Below the pieces are notes generated by a model, which searched no databases, was not told where the DNA came from, and was given only the letters and a program-made list of their open reading frames with translations. From an uncultured bacterium (GTDB lineage: Bacteria; Bacillota; Clostridia; Lachnospirales; Lachnospiraceae), in assembly GCA_945871045.1 (NCBI GenBank), contig CAMBUC010000128.1, positions 1 through 6,320 of the forward strand: a DNA stretch of 6,320 nt, given 5' to 3'. Every line of letters starts with the position of its first letter. Positions within the stretch are counted from its first letter, which is position 1. A program made the position numbers and the translations under genes. Positions 1-6,320 of this stretch are shown here, in pieces.

Positions 1-731
1 AAGAACTAAAAGAAAAGGCAAAATTTAGTGTAAAATCGTTTTACTGGAAGTCTGTATTAGTTGCATTTATTCTATCAGTTATCAGCGGAGGCGGCGGAAG
101 CGGTAGCAGTGCAGGAAAGGATGAGGGTACAGAACTTACCGGAAACCAGTTTGTTGATATGGTGGGCGGAAGATATGCCGGTATGTTGGCATTTATCCTT
201 GGATTGGCAGCCATCATGATTGTGGCCGTTGTGATTGCAGGTCTTGCCCTATCGATCTTTGTGTTTAATCCGATCATTGTTGGTTGTAAGAAGTATTTCC
301 TGAATGCCAGTGATGGAAATGCGGATTTGAAGAACATGGGATTTGCTTTTCGTAACAATTATTTGAACGTGGTAAAGGCGATCTTTTTGCAGAACCTGTT
401 TATTTTCTTGTGGTCTCTGCTTTTGATCGTGCCCGGTATTATAAAAGCGTATCAGTATCAGATGATCCCCTATCTTCTGGCAGAGGATCCGGAGTTAAGT
501 TTTTCGCAGGCAAAGGACTTGTCTACGCAGATGATGGATGGCGAAAAGTGGAATGCTTTTGTACTGGATCTTTCCTTCATCTTATGGCATCTGCTGTCAG
601 CGATCACACTGGGTATCGTTGGAGTTTTCTGGGTACAGCCTTATGTGGAGTATACAAATGTAGAGTTGTATAAGGTATTGCGCACAAGAGTTCCCGGACC
701 CTATGCCAACGTCGTTGAGGAACAGTTCTAA
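1..731 (+). CDS. DUF975 family integral membrane protein (5' end just outside window)
   Basis: The reading frame is open from base 3, with 242 visible codons before the TAA at 729-731. The first visible residues, ELKEKAKFSVKSFYWKSVLV, match the usual beginning of DUF975 proteins (Met, one to three residues, then ELK.RAK...YWK), so the true start is probably only a few codons upstream. The ATG at 159 is an internal methionine. Hydrophobic segments lie at visible residues about 18-29, 59-85, 123-143 and 187-207. A Gly/Ser-rich loop (about 31-39) follows the first helix, as often seen in this family. The diagnostic second half is present: IVPGIIKAYQYQMIPYLLAEDP, then M.G.KW..F.LDLSFI.WHLLS..TLGI and the end motif PYVEYTNVELY. 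The biochemical function of the family is not established; a role in the membrane is all the sequence shows. A terminator lies 44 bases downstream, so this is the last gene of its transcript. Confidence 0.9.
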   Translation, partial: ELKEKAKFSVKSFYWKSVLVAFILSVISGGGGSGSSAGKDEGTELTGNQFVDMVGGRYAGMLAFILGLAAIMIVAVVIAGLALSIFVFNPIIVGCKKYFLNASDGNADLKNMGFAFRNNYLNVVKAIFLQNLFIFLWSLLLIVPGIIKAYQYQMIPYLLAEDPELSFSQAKDLSTQMMDGEKWNAFVLDLSFILWHLLSAITLGIVGVFWVQPYVEYTNVELYKVLRTRVPGPYANVVEEQF

Positions 732-774
732 ACCGGATGACGCAGAATCTAATACGAATATTTAAGAATAGAGG

Positions 775-810
775 CCCCGGACTGCAGTCAGCAGTTTCGG
801 GGTTTTCTTT
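775..810 (+). terminator. Rho-independent terminator after the DUF975 gene
   Basis: CCCCGGACTGC (775-785) pairs with GCAGTTTCGGGG (791-802) around the five-base loop AGTCA. The stem is two 5-bp helices (CCCCG/CGGGG and ACTGC/GCAGT) separated by a small G/TT internal loop. A T-rich tract, TTTTCTTT, follows at 803-810. The GC-rich stem plus T-tract is the classical intrinsic terminator form. It separates the DUF975 transcript from the genes to the right. Confidence 0.88.
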
Positions 811-852
811 GTCGTATAGACAAAATTAGGGATCATCTCCGGTTTCACCCCT

Positions 853-881
853 TTGCAATCGGTTGGTTTATCGTATATAGT
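853..881 (+). promoter_or_regulatory. Candidate sigma-A type promoter for the small cysteine-rich gene
   Basis: TTGCAA (853-858; 4 of 6 matches to the -35 consensus) and TATAGT (876-881; 5 of 6 to the -10 consensus) are separated by 17 bases, the optimal spacing. Transcription would start near 888, giving a leader of about 60 bases before the ATG at 949. It lies downstream of a strong terminator, where a new promoter is expected. It is predicted from sequence only. Confidence 0.5.
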
Positions 882-907
882 AGATATAGCCTGTTTTTTG
901 ATTGCAA
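853..907. repeat. 8-bp perfect inverted repeat flanking the candidate promoter -10 region
   Basis: TTGCAATC (853-860) and its exact reverse complement GATTGCAA (900-907) are separated by 39 bases. The left arm overlaps the proposed -35 box and the right arm would fall about 12-20 bases downstream of the proposed transcription start. With two G-T wobbles the pairing extends to 10 bp. It could be a pair of protein-binding half sites or chance; no T-tract follows, so it is not a terminator. Confidence 0.35.
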
Positions 908-948
908 TAGCGAACAGACAGGAACCCTGATGTGAGAGGAGAAACGGA

Positions 949-1131
949 ATGAAAGAAGTGACAAACTGCGAGTCCTGCGCAAATTTTGTGTATGATGATG
1001 AAGATGAATGTTATGTGTGCGATATGAACCTGGATGAGGATGACATGGTCCGGTTTTTAACCGGTACATTTGAAGATTGTCCCTATTATCAGTTGGGGGA
1101 TGAGTATCTGGTTGTGCGCCATCAGATGTAG
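949..1131 (+). CDS. Small acidic cysteine-rich protein, DUF6472-like
   Basis: A 60-residue protein with a good ribosome site: AGGAG at 937-941, seven bases before the ATG. It has five cysteines: C7 and C10 as CESC, C21 and C24 as CYVC, and C44 in the segment FEDCPYYQLGDEY. Two CxxC pairs ten residues apart resemble a small metal-binding (zinc-ribbon-like) fold. The protein is strongly acidic, with 16 Asp/Glu against three Lys/Arg, and the middle holds the pattern MNLDEDDMVRFL. From memory this matches the short DUF6472 proteins of Lachnospiraceae, whose function is unknown. No signal peptide or membrane segment is seen, so it is probably cytoplasmic. The preceding gene is behind a terminator, so it appears to start a transcript. 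Metal binding is inferred from the cysteine spacing. Confidence 0.85.
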   Translation: MKEVTNCESCANFVYDDEDECYVCDMNLDEDDMVRFLTGTFEDCPYYQLGDEYLVVRHQM

Positions 1132-1136
1132 GTCCA

Positions 1137-1165
1137 TTGATTTTATACTGTTTTTTTGATACACT
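1137..1165 (+). promoter_or_regulatory. Possible promoter for the lysozyme-murI operon
   Basis: TTGATT (1137-1142; 4 of 6) and TACACT (1160-1165; 4 of 6) are separated by 17 bases. Transcription would start near 1172, about 54 bases before the lysozyme ATG. The whole 1132-1225 gap is AT-rich, so chance matches are likely. No convincing terminator lies between the small gene and the lysozyme gene, so read-through from upstream is also possible. Confidence 0.3.
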
Positions 1166-1225
1166 TAACATAATTGTGTAGTTTGAAAACAGATGAGAAT
1201 ATAGTGTTTAGATACAGGAGGATTT

Positions 1226-3034
1226 ATGAAACGAGCGATAAAAAAAATAGCGGCAGCCGGTCTGGCAGTGGCGCTGACTTTTTGTATACCTGCACAGACC
1301 GTATTTGCGGAGCCGGTTGCAGGGGAACAGAGCGTTGTTGACGCGGAGGGGCAGCCGGTGGAATTGCCGACTACGTTACATGCACCAGTGCTTACTGCCG
1401 CAATCGTTGGTTATCAGACGGTCATGCTGACGTGGGAGACTTCCGAACAGGCGGTAAAATATGTACTTCAGCAGTCGACAGATAAAAAAACATATCAAAC
1501 GATCATTACACGCAAACCCGGTGAAGAAATGAAATTTGCGGTGGAAGGGCTTTTTACCAAGCAGCCCTATTATTACCGTGTGATCGTGAAAAGCAAGGAT
1601 GGAGCAAAAGCCGTATCGAACCGCCTGAAAGTAACACCTGCTTTACAGCAGCCGAATGTTGCGATGGTTCAAAAAGATCCCACCCATGTTTCTATCTCAT
1701 GGCCGGCTGTAGAGGGGGCAGATTTCTATCGTTTATATAGAAGTACAACAAAAGTAGGCGGATATAAGCGGATCAAGTCTGTTTTTGCGACCGCCTATGA
1801 CACGAAGGTAGAAACGGGTGTGACGTATTACTACAAATTGATCCCGGTGCGTTATAATCCCGATGGAAAAAAGGTGACGGGAAAGGCATCGGCCCCCCAG
1901 AGCATCACAACGGTTGCAGATCCCATGGCGATTCTCGGCGCACCGGCCAATCCGATGTTGAAGCAGGACGGAAAGGGGAACGTAACGATCAATTGGACCG
2001 CATCCAGGGCTGGGGCTCTTTACCGTGTGTATCGTGCAGATGCATCCGGTGAATATCAGCAGATTGCCACAGACCTGAGTACATGCACTTATACGGATCA
2101 GGGGCTTACTGTGGGGGGAACCTATCTGTATCAGATAGAAGCCACCTGTGAGGAACTGACCAGTGAGAAAAGTGAAGCAGTCTCAGTTACGGTGGGAACG
2201 GTTACGTTAAATACCCGGACACTGTTTTTGGGACCGGGTGTAAGCGCAACACTTTCGGCTGCAAGCGATTTGCCCGGAAAGATCACTTATCGAAGCGCGG
2301 ATCCCGCGATCGCTGCGGTGGGCGCGGATGGAACGGTATTTGGTATGGGTCAGGGAAAGACCACGGTGTATGCGGTGGTTGGTGATATGGAGGCACCGGT
2401 AACTGTCACAGTGACCGATTCGGTGTTGAACGGCATTGATGTTTCCAAGTGGCAGCAGGCGATTGATTGGGCTACCGTAAAAGCCTCCGGTATCAAGTTT
2501 GCGATGCTTCGTCTGGCCCATGGAACATCCAAGGATATTCAGTTTGAAAATTATTATAAGGGTGCGCTGGAGCAGGGAATTCCGGTAGGAATCTACTGCT
2601 ACACGCTGGCAAAATCAGTAGAAGAAGGAATCGAAGAGGCGAACTATCTCTTGGAACTTTTAGATGGAAAACCCCTTACATATCCCATTGCGCTGGATCT
2701 GGAGAGTGACAATCAGATTAAAAACATGACGAAGGCACAGCGGACGAAGTTGATTCTGGAATATAAAAAGATCATCGAAGAAGCTGGCTATCAGTTTGTT
2801 GTATACGCAAATCTAAACTGGCTGAATACCTACATTGACAATGCAAAACTGGGCGAAAACGATGTGGATATCTGGCTTGCACGCTATCGCAGCCAAAGTC
2901 TTGGCCCCGGTTATACCGGCGGAGGAACAGTCCGGATGTGGCAGTATACCAGCAGCGGTCAGGTAGATGGAATACTGGATGCATTTGGAAGATATATTAA
3001 TGTAGATTTGGATGTGTGCTATGAAGGCTATTGA
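1226..3034 (+). CDS. Secreted GH25 lysozyme (N-acetylmuramidase) with three Fn3 modules and an Ig-like domain
   Basis: A 602-residue protein predicted to hydrolyse the beta-1,4 bond between MurNAc and GlcNAc in peptidoglycan outside the cell. Residues 1-28 form a Sec signal peptide: KRAIKK, a hydrophobic core, and a likely cut after VFA28. C20 is not in a valid lipobox because Phe precedes it. Three fibronectin type III modules follow at about 52-137, 140-230 and 238-323, each with the W...Y.(L/V) pattern, then a BIG2-type Ig-like domain at about 324-397. The C-terminal GH25 domain (about 400-600) begins GIDVSKWQ and carries D405, the DLE motif D491/E493, and WQYTSSGQVDGI near 572-583, the expected active-site features. 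There is no LPxTG or other clear anchor. AGGAGG at 1216-1221 sits four bases before the ATG, a strong site with slightly short spacing. The end overlaps the start of murI. The Fn3/Ig modules probably position the enzyme on the wall or a polymer; that is inference. Confidence 0.93.
   Translation: MKRAIKKIAAAGLAVALTFCIPAQTVFAEPVAGEQSVVDAEGQPVELPTTLHAPVLTAAIVGYQTVMLTWETSEQAVKYVLQQSTDKKTYQTIITRKPGEEMKFAVEGLFTKQPYYYRVIVKSKDGAKAVSNRLKVTPALQQPNVAMVQKDPTHVSISWPAVEGADFYRLYRSTTKVGGYKRIKSVFATAYDTKVETGVTYYYKLIPVRYNPDGKKVTGKASAPQSITTVADPMAILGAPANPMLKQDGKGNVTINWTASRAGALYRVYRADASGEYQQIATDLSTCTYTDQGLTVGGTYLYQIEATCEELTSEKSEAVSVTVGTVTLNTRTLFLGPGVSATLSAASDLPGKITYRSADPAIAAVGADGTVFGMGQGKTTVYAVVGDMEAPVTVTVTDSVLNGIDVSKWQQAIDWATVKASGIKFAMLRLAHGTSKDIQFENYYKGALEQGIPVGIYCYTLAKSVEEGIEEANYLLELLDGKPLTYPIALDLESDNQIKNMTKAQRTKLILEYKKIIEEAGYQFVVYANLNWLNTYIDNAKLGENDVDIWLARYRSQSLGPGYTGGGTVRMWQYTSSGQVDGILDAFGRYINVDLDVCYEGY
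3010..3014 (+). promoter_or_regulatory. Weak ribosome site for murI inside the lysozyme gene
   Basis: GGATG at 3010-3014 is the only partial Shine-Dalgarno match near the murI start and sits six bases before the ATG at 3021. No match precedes the alternative ATG at 3012. The weakness of the site, together with the overlap of the two reading frames, points to translational coupling with the lysozyme gene. Confidence 0.35.
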
Positions 3035-3812
3035 TGAGGAAAAAGGGCGTCCCATCGGTGTGTTTGACTCCGGTGTTGGCGGGATCAGTGTACTGCAGGA
3101 ACTGATCAAAGTGATGCCCAATGAAAATTATATTTATCTGGGAGATTCAAAACATGCACCTTATGGCACGAAATCGCTGGAAGAGGTGCGAAACTATTCC
3201 TTTGACAACGCAAAACATCTGCTTGACGAAGGCGCAAAGGGGCTGGTTGTGGCATGTAATACCGCAACCAGTGCCGCCGTACGTTTGATGCGTGGGAGGT
3301 ATCCCAAATTGCCCATCGTTGGCATTGAGCCGGCATTAAAACCTGCGGCGCTTCAAAAAGAGCATCCGCGGGTACTGGTGATGGCAACGCCCATGACGGT
3401 GGAGCAGGAAAAATTTAAGCAGTTGATGGCTCGCTATAAGGACCGGGCCACGATCTATCCGCTGGCATGTCCGGGGTTGATGGAGTTTGTTGAGGCAGGC
3501 GATCTTGAAAGCGATGAATTATATGTTTTTTTACAGGATCTGCTGGCTCCTTACATGGATAAGCAGTTGGATTCTGTTGTTTTGGGCTGTACCCATTATC
3601 CCTTTGCGCGGAAGATGATCCGTCGCGTGGTGGGGGATTCTGTCACTATTTTTGATGGTGGAGAGGGAACTGCCCGTGAGATGAGAAGACGCCTTGCAGA
3701 GGCAGATCTGTTAAATCCGGGAACAGAACCCGGGTGGGTCAGATTTGAAAATAGCGTGTCGACAGAGGAAGAACTGGAGTTATGCAGACGGCTATTAAAA
3801 CAGGAGATTTAA
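3021..3812 (+). CDS. murI: Glutamate racemase
   Basis: MurI interconverts L- and D-glutamate without a cofactor and supplies the D-Glu of the peptidoglycan stem peptide in the cytoplasm. Starting at 3021 the protein has 263 residues, normal for the family. It shows the N-terminal motif PIGVFDSGVGG (D16, S17), GDSKHAPYG (41-49), the first catalytic cysteine in VACNTATS (C79), GIEPALKPA (101-109), and the second catalytic cysteine in LGCTHYPF (C190, followed by T191 and H192). All key residues are intact. The ATG at 3012 in the same frame would add three residues (MCA) but has no ribosome site; 3021 has a weak GGATG upstream and gives a start more typical of MurI, so I prefer it with moderate confidence. 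Either start overlaps the lysozyme stop at 3034, suggesting coupled translation. The next gene begins one base after the TAA. Confidence 0.96.
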   Translation: MKAIDEEKGRPIGVFDSGVGGISVLQELIKVMPNENYIYLGDSKHAPYGTKSLEEVRNYSFDNAKHLLDEGAKGLVVACNTATSAAVRLMRGRYPKLPIVGIEPALKPAALQKEHPRVLVMATPMTVEQEKFKQLMARYKDRATIYPLACPGLMEFVEAGDLESDELYVFLQDLLAPYMDKQLDSVVLGCTHYPFARKMIRRVVGDSVTIFDGGEGTAREMRRRLAEADLLNPGTEPGWVRFENSVSTEEELELCRRLLKQEI

Positions 3813-3813
3813 A

Positions 3814-5445
3814 ATGATTTTTCGTACTTGGAAGAAACAAAAAAAGAAAGGGATCTGTCTGGCAGTAGGAGTCCTTGTGGGTGTCCTTGCTGTAGCAGAG
3901 CCATTTGCGGAACCTTTGACAGAGGTTTTGGCAGCACAACATGCCGATGACCTGCTTCCTACAGGAGGTTTGATCGAATGTACCATAGAGCAGGCAGAGT
4001 ATGTACCGTCAGATCATGCGGGTGGAACCCGTACACTTTTCAGCATCCGCCCGGAACTTCGTCAGTTTGACTGGGACTGCTACAGCAATGATTATTATTT
4101 CAGTAAACTGACGGCAAAAGAACAATTACTCTACGAGCGTTTGGATGCAGCCTGCGGAAAACTTCTGACATCTTCCGATGAAAAGGCATCTCAGTACAAG
4201 GTGACTGTGGAGCAGGCGAATGGAACCCGGACATCGGTTACGCGAAGAGGGACAGAGATGGTCAGTTGTCTCGGGTTGGATACCGCGCAGGTTCAAAAGG
4301 TGCAGACGATTTTTGTCTATGCGAATCCGCAGTATTATTTTCTGAATACGACGCTCCTTTCCTCAGGAACAGGGCAGTCCTGTGCTCTTGGCGTGTACGA
4401 TCTATTTGAGGACGGAAAGAAACGGGCGCAGGAGACGCAAAAGATCCTTGCCCGTATGGAGCAGCTGCAGGACCGGATCATAGATAACGGCTGCGTTTAT
4501 GAAACGGAAGCGCAGATCCATGAACTGATCTGTTCGGAACTGACCTACAAGGACGATCAACGGGTGCTGATCGATCCTGCCGATCCTTATTACACGCAGT
4601 CGATCTATGGGGCACTTACGACCGGAGAGACGGTATGTGCCGGTTACACAAAGTTGTATGCGATGCTGTGCAATTATTTTGGGATTGACTGTATTTCGGT
4701 CACAAGCAGTGTTCATGCGTGGAATCAGGTGCGCTATGGGGATCATTGGTATCATGTGGATGTAACGTGGGATGATGAGTCCTGGGATCGCGGCAGGTAT
4801 TTTCATGTCAGTGATGCGGCACTGGAAGCCATGGATCAGGAGTTTTCTCATGTGCCCTATGATTTTTATGGTGCCATCCGTCCGGCTGCGGACAAAGAGT
4901 TTTCGGGAGATCTGATGCTGGTTCAAGGACTGGAGCAGCCATTGGTGGACATTCAGGATACGGCAGCCGGTGCGAGGATCACGATGAAGGCTTCTGAAGG
5001 ATCTGTTTACTACACGTTAGATGGGACATCTCCCAGAGCGGATGATCTTTACACAGGTGCTATTGAACTGACCGATGGCGGAACCTATGTTGTGACAGCC
5101 ATGGCAGCTGCTGATGGAAAACTGCCCAGTGCCTATGAGATCTTTCCGGTGCGCATTGCAGGGGGAAAAGTTACGGTTACCTCTGCTTCCAATGTTTCCG
5201 GGCGAAAGATCAAAGTAACATATAAATCTGCAAAAACATACACCGGTTATGAGGTGAGTTACGCGTCCAAAAAGGACTTTAGCAATCAGAAATCCTCCAA
5301 GGTGAAAAGTAAAGCGGTTACGATCAGCGGGTTGAAAAAAGGGAAAACTTATTACATCAGAGTGCGTGGTTATAAGAAGGATGCCTATGGCAATTATTAT
5401 TACACACCCTATTCAGCTATGAAAAAAGTCACAGTGACAAAATAG
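3814..5445 (+). CDS. Secreted transglutaminase-like protein with chitobiase-type and Fn3 C-terminal modules
   Basis: A 543-residue protein with a basic N-terminus (KKQKKK) and a hydrophobic stretch at about 13-28, consistent with a signal peptide; the cut is uncertain (after AVA28 or VLAA41). Residues about 50-240 form a region I cannot name, containing YYFSKLTAKEQLLYERLDAA and NPQYYFLNTT. The transglutaminase-like core is at about 230-335 and has the full triad: C275 in GETVCAGYTKLYAMLC, H301 in SVHAWNQV, and D316 in WYHVDVTWDD. Next comes a chitobiase/hexosaminidase C-terminal-like module (about 372-447; VYYTLDGTSPRADDLYTGAI), then an Fn3 module (about 450-541; GLKKGKTYYIRVRGY). Proteins with this fold may act as proteases, cross-linkers or peptide hydrolases, so the reaction is not settled. 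AGGAG at 3802-3806 lies seven bases before the ATG. The single-base gap to murI makes co-transcription very likely. There is no sortase motif. Confidence 0.88.
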   Translation: MIFRTWKKQKKKGICLAVGVLVGVLAVAEPFAEPLTEVLAAQHADDLLPTGGLIECTIEQAEYVPSDHAGGTRTLFSIRPELRQFDWDCYSNDYYFSKLTAKEQLLYERLDAACGKLLTSSDEKASQYKVTVEQANGTRTSVTRRGTEMVSCLGLDTAQVQKVQTIFVYANPQYYFLNTTLLSSGTGQSCALGVYDLFEDGKKRAQETQKILARMEQLQDRIIDNGCVYETEAQIHELICSELTYKDDQRVLIDPADPYYTQSIYGALTTGETVCAGYTKLYAMLCNYFGIDCISVTSSVHAWNQVRYGDHWYHVDVTWDDESWDRGRYFHVSDAALEAMDQEFSHVPYDFYGAIRPAADKEFSGDLMLVQGLEQPLVDIQDTAAGARITMKASEGSVYYTLDGTSPRADDLYTGAIELTDGGTYVVTAMAAADGKLPSAYEIFPVRIAGGKVTVTSASNVSGRKIKVTYKSAKTYTGYEVSYASKKDFSNQKSSKVKSKAVTISGLKKGKTYYIRVRGYKKDAYGNYYYTPYSAMKKVTVTK

Positions 5446-5458
5446 CGAAGGAGAAGAG

Positions 5459-6320
5459 ATGTATGCATTTTTAATGGGGATTCAGTATGTAGGAATTATC
5501 ATTATACTTGTTACGCTGTTCCGTGTATTTCAGCAGCATCCGTCGAAGCAGCAGTCCATTATGGTACTGTTACTGCTGTCTTTGCTCCTAAACTTTGTGG
5601 GCTATCTGTTTGAGATGACGGCCAATACACAGCAGGAAGCGTTGCGTGCAGTACAGGTTGCTTATCTTGGAAAACCTTTTGTCCTGCTCATGATTTTTCT
5701 GTTTATCGCAGATTATTGCAAGATCCATTTGCCGAAAGGGTTCGTATGTGTTTTATTTTCATTTCACTTGTCCATTACCCTTTTGGTGTTGACCTGTGAG
5801 TATCAGAATCTGTACTATGATGGGCTTTACTTTATCAATGATGGATTGTTTGCTCATTTAGAGCACGGAAACGGGCCGATTTATAATCTGTATATGGCCA
5901 TGGTTGTAGGATATCTGGTTCTGATGTTCGTCATGTGCATCAAGCGTTATATCCATCTGCGCAGCAGGCAGAAGCGGATGCAGATCATCAAACTTTCCAT
6001 GATCATGGTGGTGATGCTGGTGGGACTGGTATGGTTCATTACCGGAACAACCGACGGTTATGATACGACGCTGCCGGCGTATCTGATCAGTACGCTGCTG
6101 TTGTCTTCTGCACTGTTTAGAAATAATCTGCTCAGTACATTGACGATGGCAAAGGACATGGCAGTTGATGGACAGACGGACGGATTGATCGTTTTGGACT
6201 GTGATAATCAGTTGATTTATCATAATCAAAAAGCAGATACATTATTTGATTTTAGTGTGTATAGCGGACATGATGCGATCTGGAAGGAGTTGGATACATG
6301 CGCTGCCGATCACACGAATA
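5459..6320 (+). CDS. 7TM sensor protein with PAS-like domain, probable signalling enzyme (3' end outside window)
   Basis: The frame is open from the ATG at 5459 to the window edge: 287 codons and no stop. AAGGAGA at 5448-5454 provides a good ribosome site, 13 bases after the preceding gene, so it is probably in the same operon. The protein begins MYAFLMGIQYVGIIIILVTL and has seven hydrophobic segments at about 4-24, 34-51, 70-86, 95-113, 143-162, 177-197 and 205-220, with the segment GYLFEMTANTQQEALRAVQV between helices 2 and 3. This arrangement matches the histidine-kinase N-terminal 7TM sensor module. A PAS-like domain starts near residue 236 with DGQTDGLIVLDCDNQLIYHN. In Clostridia this pairing is usually followed by a GGDEF diguanylate cyclase domain, less often by a histidine kinase; the output domain is not in the window, so the reaction cannot be assigned. 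The ligand is unknown. Confidence 0.82.
   Translation, partial: MYAFLMGIQYVGIIIILVTLFRVFQQHPSKQQSIMVLLLLSLLLNFVGYLFEMTANTQQEALRAVQVAYLGKPFVLLMIFLFIADYCKIHLPKGFVCVLFSFHLSITLLVLTCEYQNLYYDGLYFINDGLFAHLEHGNGPIYNLYMAMVVGYLVLMFVMCIKRYIHLRSRQKRMQIIKLSMIMVVMLVGLVWFITGTTDGYDTTLPAYLISTLLLSSALFRNNLLSTLTMAKDMAVDGQTDGLIVLDCDNQLIYHNQKADTLFDFSVYSGHDAIWKELDTCAADHTN

Noticed and set aside
410..673. Alternative + frame of 87 residues inside the DUF975 gene
   Set aside because: It overlaps the conserved half of DUF975 in another frame and its translation has no recognisable features.
159..731. DUF975 gene starting at the ATG at 159
   Set aside because: The frame is open to the window start and the upstream residues match the family N-terminus and first helix, so 159 is an internal Met.
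1122..1157. Weak hairpin with T-run after the small gene as a terminator
   Set aside because: The stem is about 7 AT-rich pairs with a bulge, and the T-run starts too far from the stem to be convincing.
845..1171. Minus-strand frame of 108 residues over the small cysteine-rich gene
   Set aside because: It lies opposite a gene with a strong ribosome site and recognisable protein; its own sequence is low-quality (His/Arg/Ser-rich) with no recognisable domain.
4402..4926. Minus-strand frame of 174 residues inside the transglutaminase-like gene
   Set aside because: It is opposite the catalytic core, whose triad is intact in the + frame; the translation shows no domain pattern.
5428..5438. Palindrome GTCACAGTGAC, also present at 2405-2415, as a possible shared operator or a terminator
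   Set aside because: Both copies encode VTVT in beta-strands of Fn3/Ig-like modules, the one-base centre cannot form a good hairpin, and no T-tract follows on the + strand.
5858..6229. Minus-strand frame of 123 residues inside the sensor gene
   Set aside because: Gln/His-rich translation typical of a shadow of a hydrophobic coding strand; the + strand has a convincing 7TM protein.

Overview
This window looks like ordinary chromosome from a low-to-mid GC Gram-positive of the class Clostridia, most likely the family Lachnospiraceae. The grounds are purine-rich AGGAG ribosome sites, a DUF975 membrane protein, a small protein that resembles the Lachnospiraceae DUF6472 family, and a secreted transglutaminase-like protein with Fn3/chitobiase-type C-terminal modules of a kind common in gut Clostridia. 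All genes lie on the + strand. I see no phage, insertion-sequence, CRISPR, tRNA or rRNA signal. No gene-free stretch exceeds 300 bases; the longest is 732-948.

Left part (1-948): the window opens inside a DUF975 integral membrane protein, missing only a few N-terminal residues, which ends at 731. A Rho-independent terminator (775-810) follows. The gap beyond it holds a candidate promoter (853-881) whose -35 box overlaps one arm of an 8-bp inverted repeat (853-860 / 900-907).

Middle part (949-5445): a 60-residue, acidic, cysteine-rich protein (949-1131) is followed by three closely packed genes. These are a secreted GH25 lysozyme with three Fn3 modules and one Ig-like module (1226-3034), glutamate racemase murI, whose start lies inside the lysozyme gene, and a secreted transglutaminase-like protein (3814-5445) that begins one base after murI stops. 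The lysozyme cuts peptidoglycan, MurI supplies the D-glutamate needed to build it, and the third protein has a complete Cys-His-Asp triad and probable carbohydrate- or surface-binding modules. The shared theme is the cell wall, but functional cooperation is inferred from layout only.

Right part (5459-6320): thirteen bases after the transglutaminase-like gene, a new gene starts with a good ribosome site. It encodes a seven-helix sensor of the histidine-kinase N-terminal 7TM type, followed by the start of a PAS-like domain, and runs off the window edge. The output domain (GGDEF or histidine kinase) is not visible. The spacing suggests it belongs to the same transcript as the wall genes.

I found no clear sign of a previously undescribed system. 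The points most worth checking are the four-gene wall/sensor operon, the small cysteine-rich protein, and the inverted repeat at its promoter.
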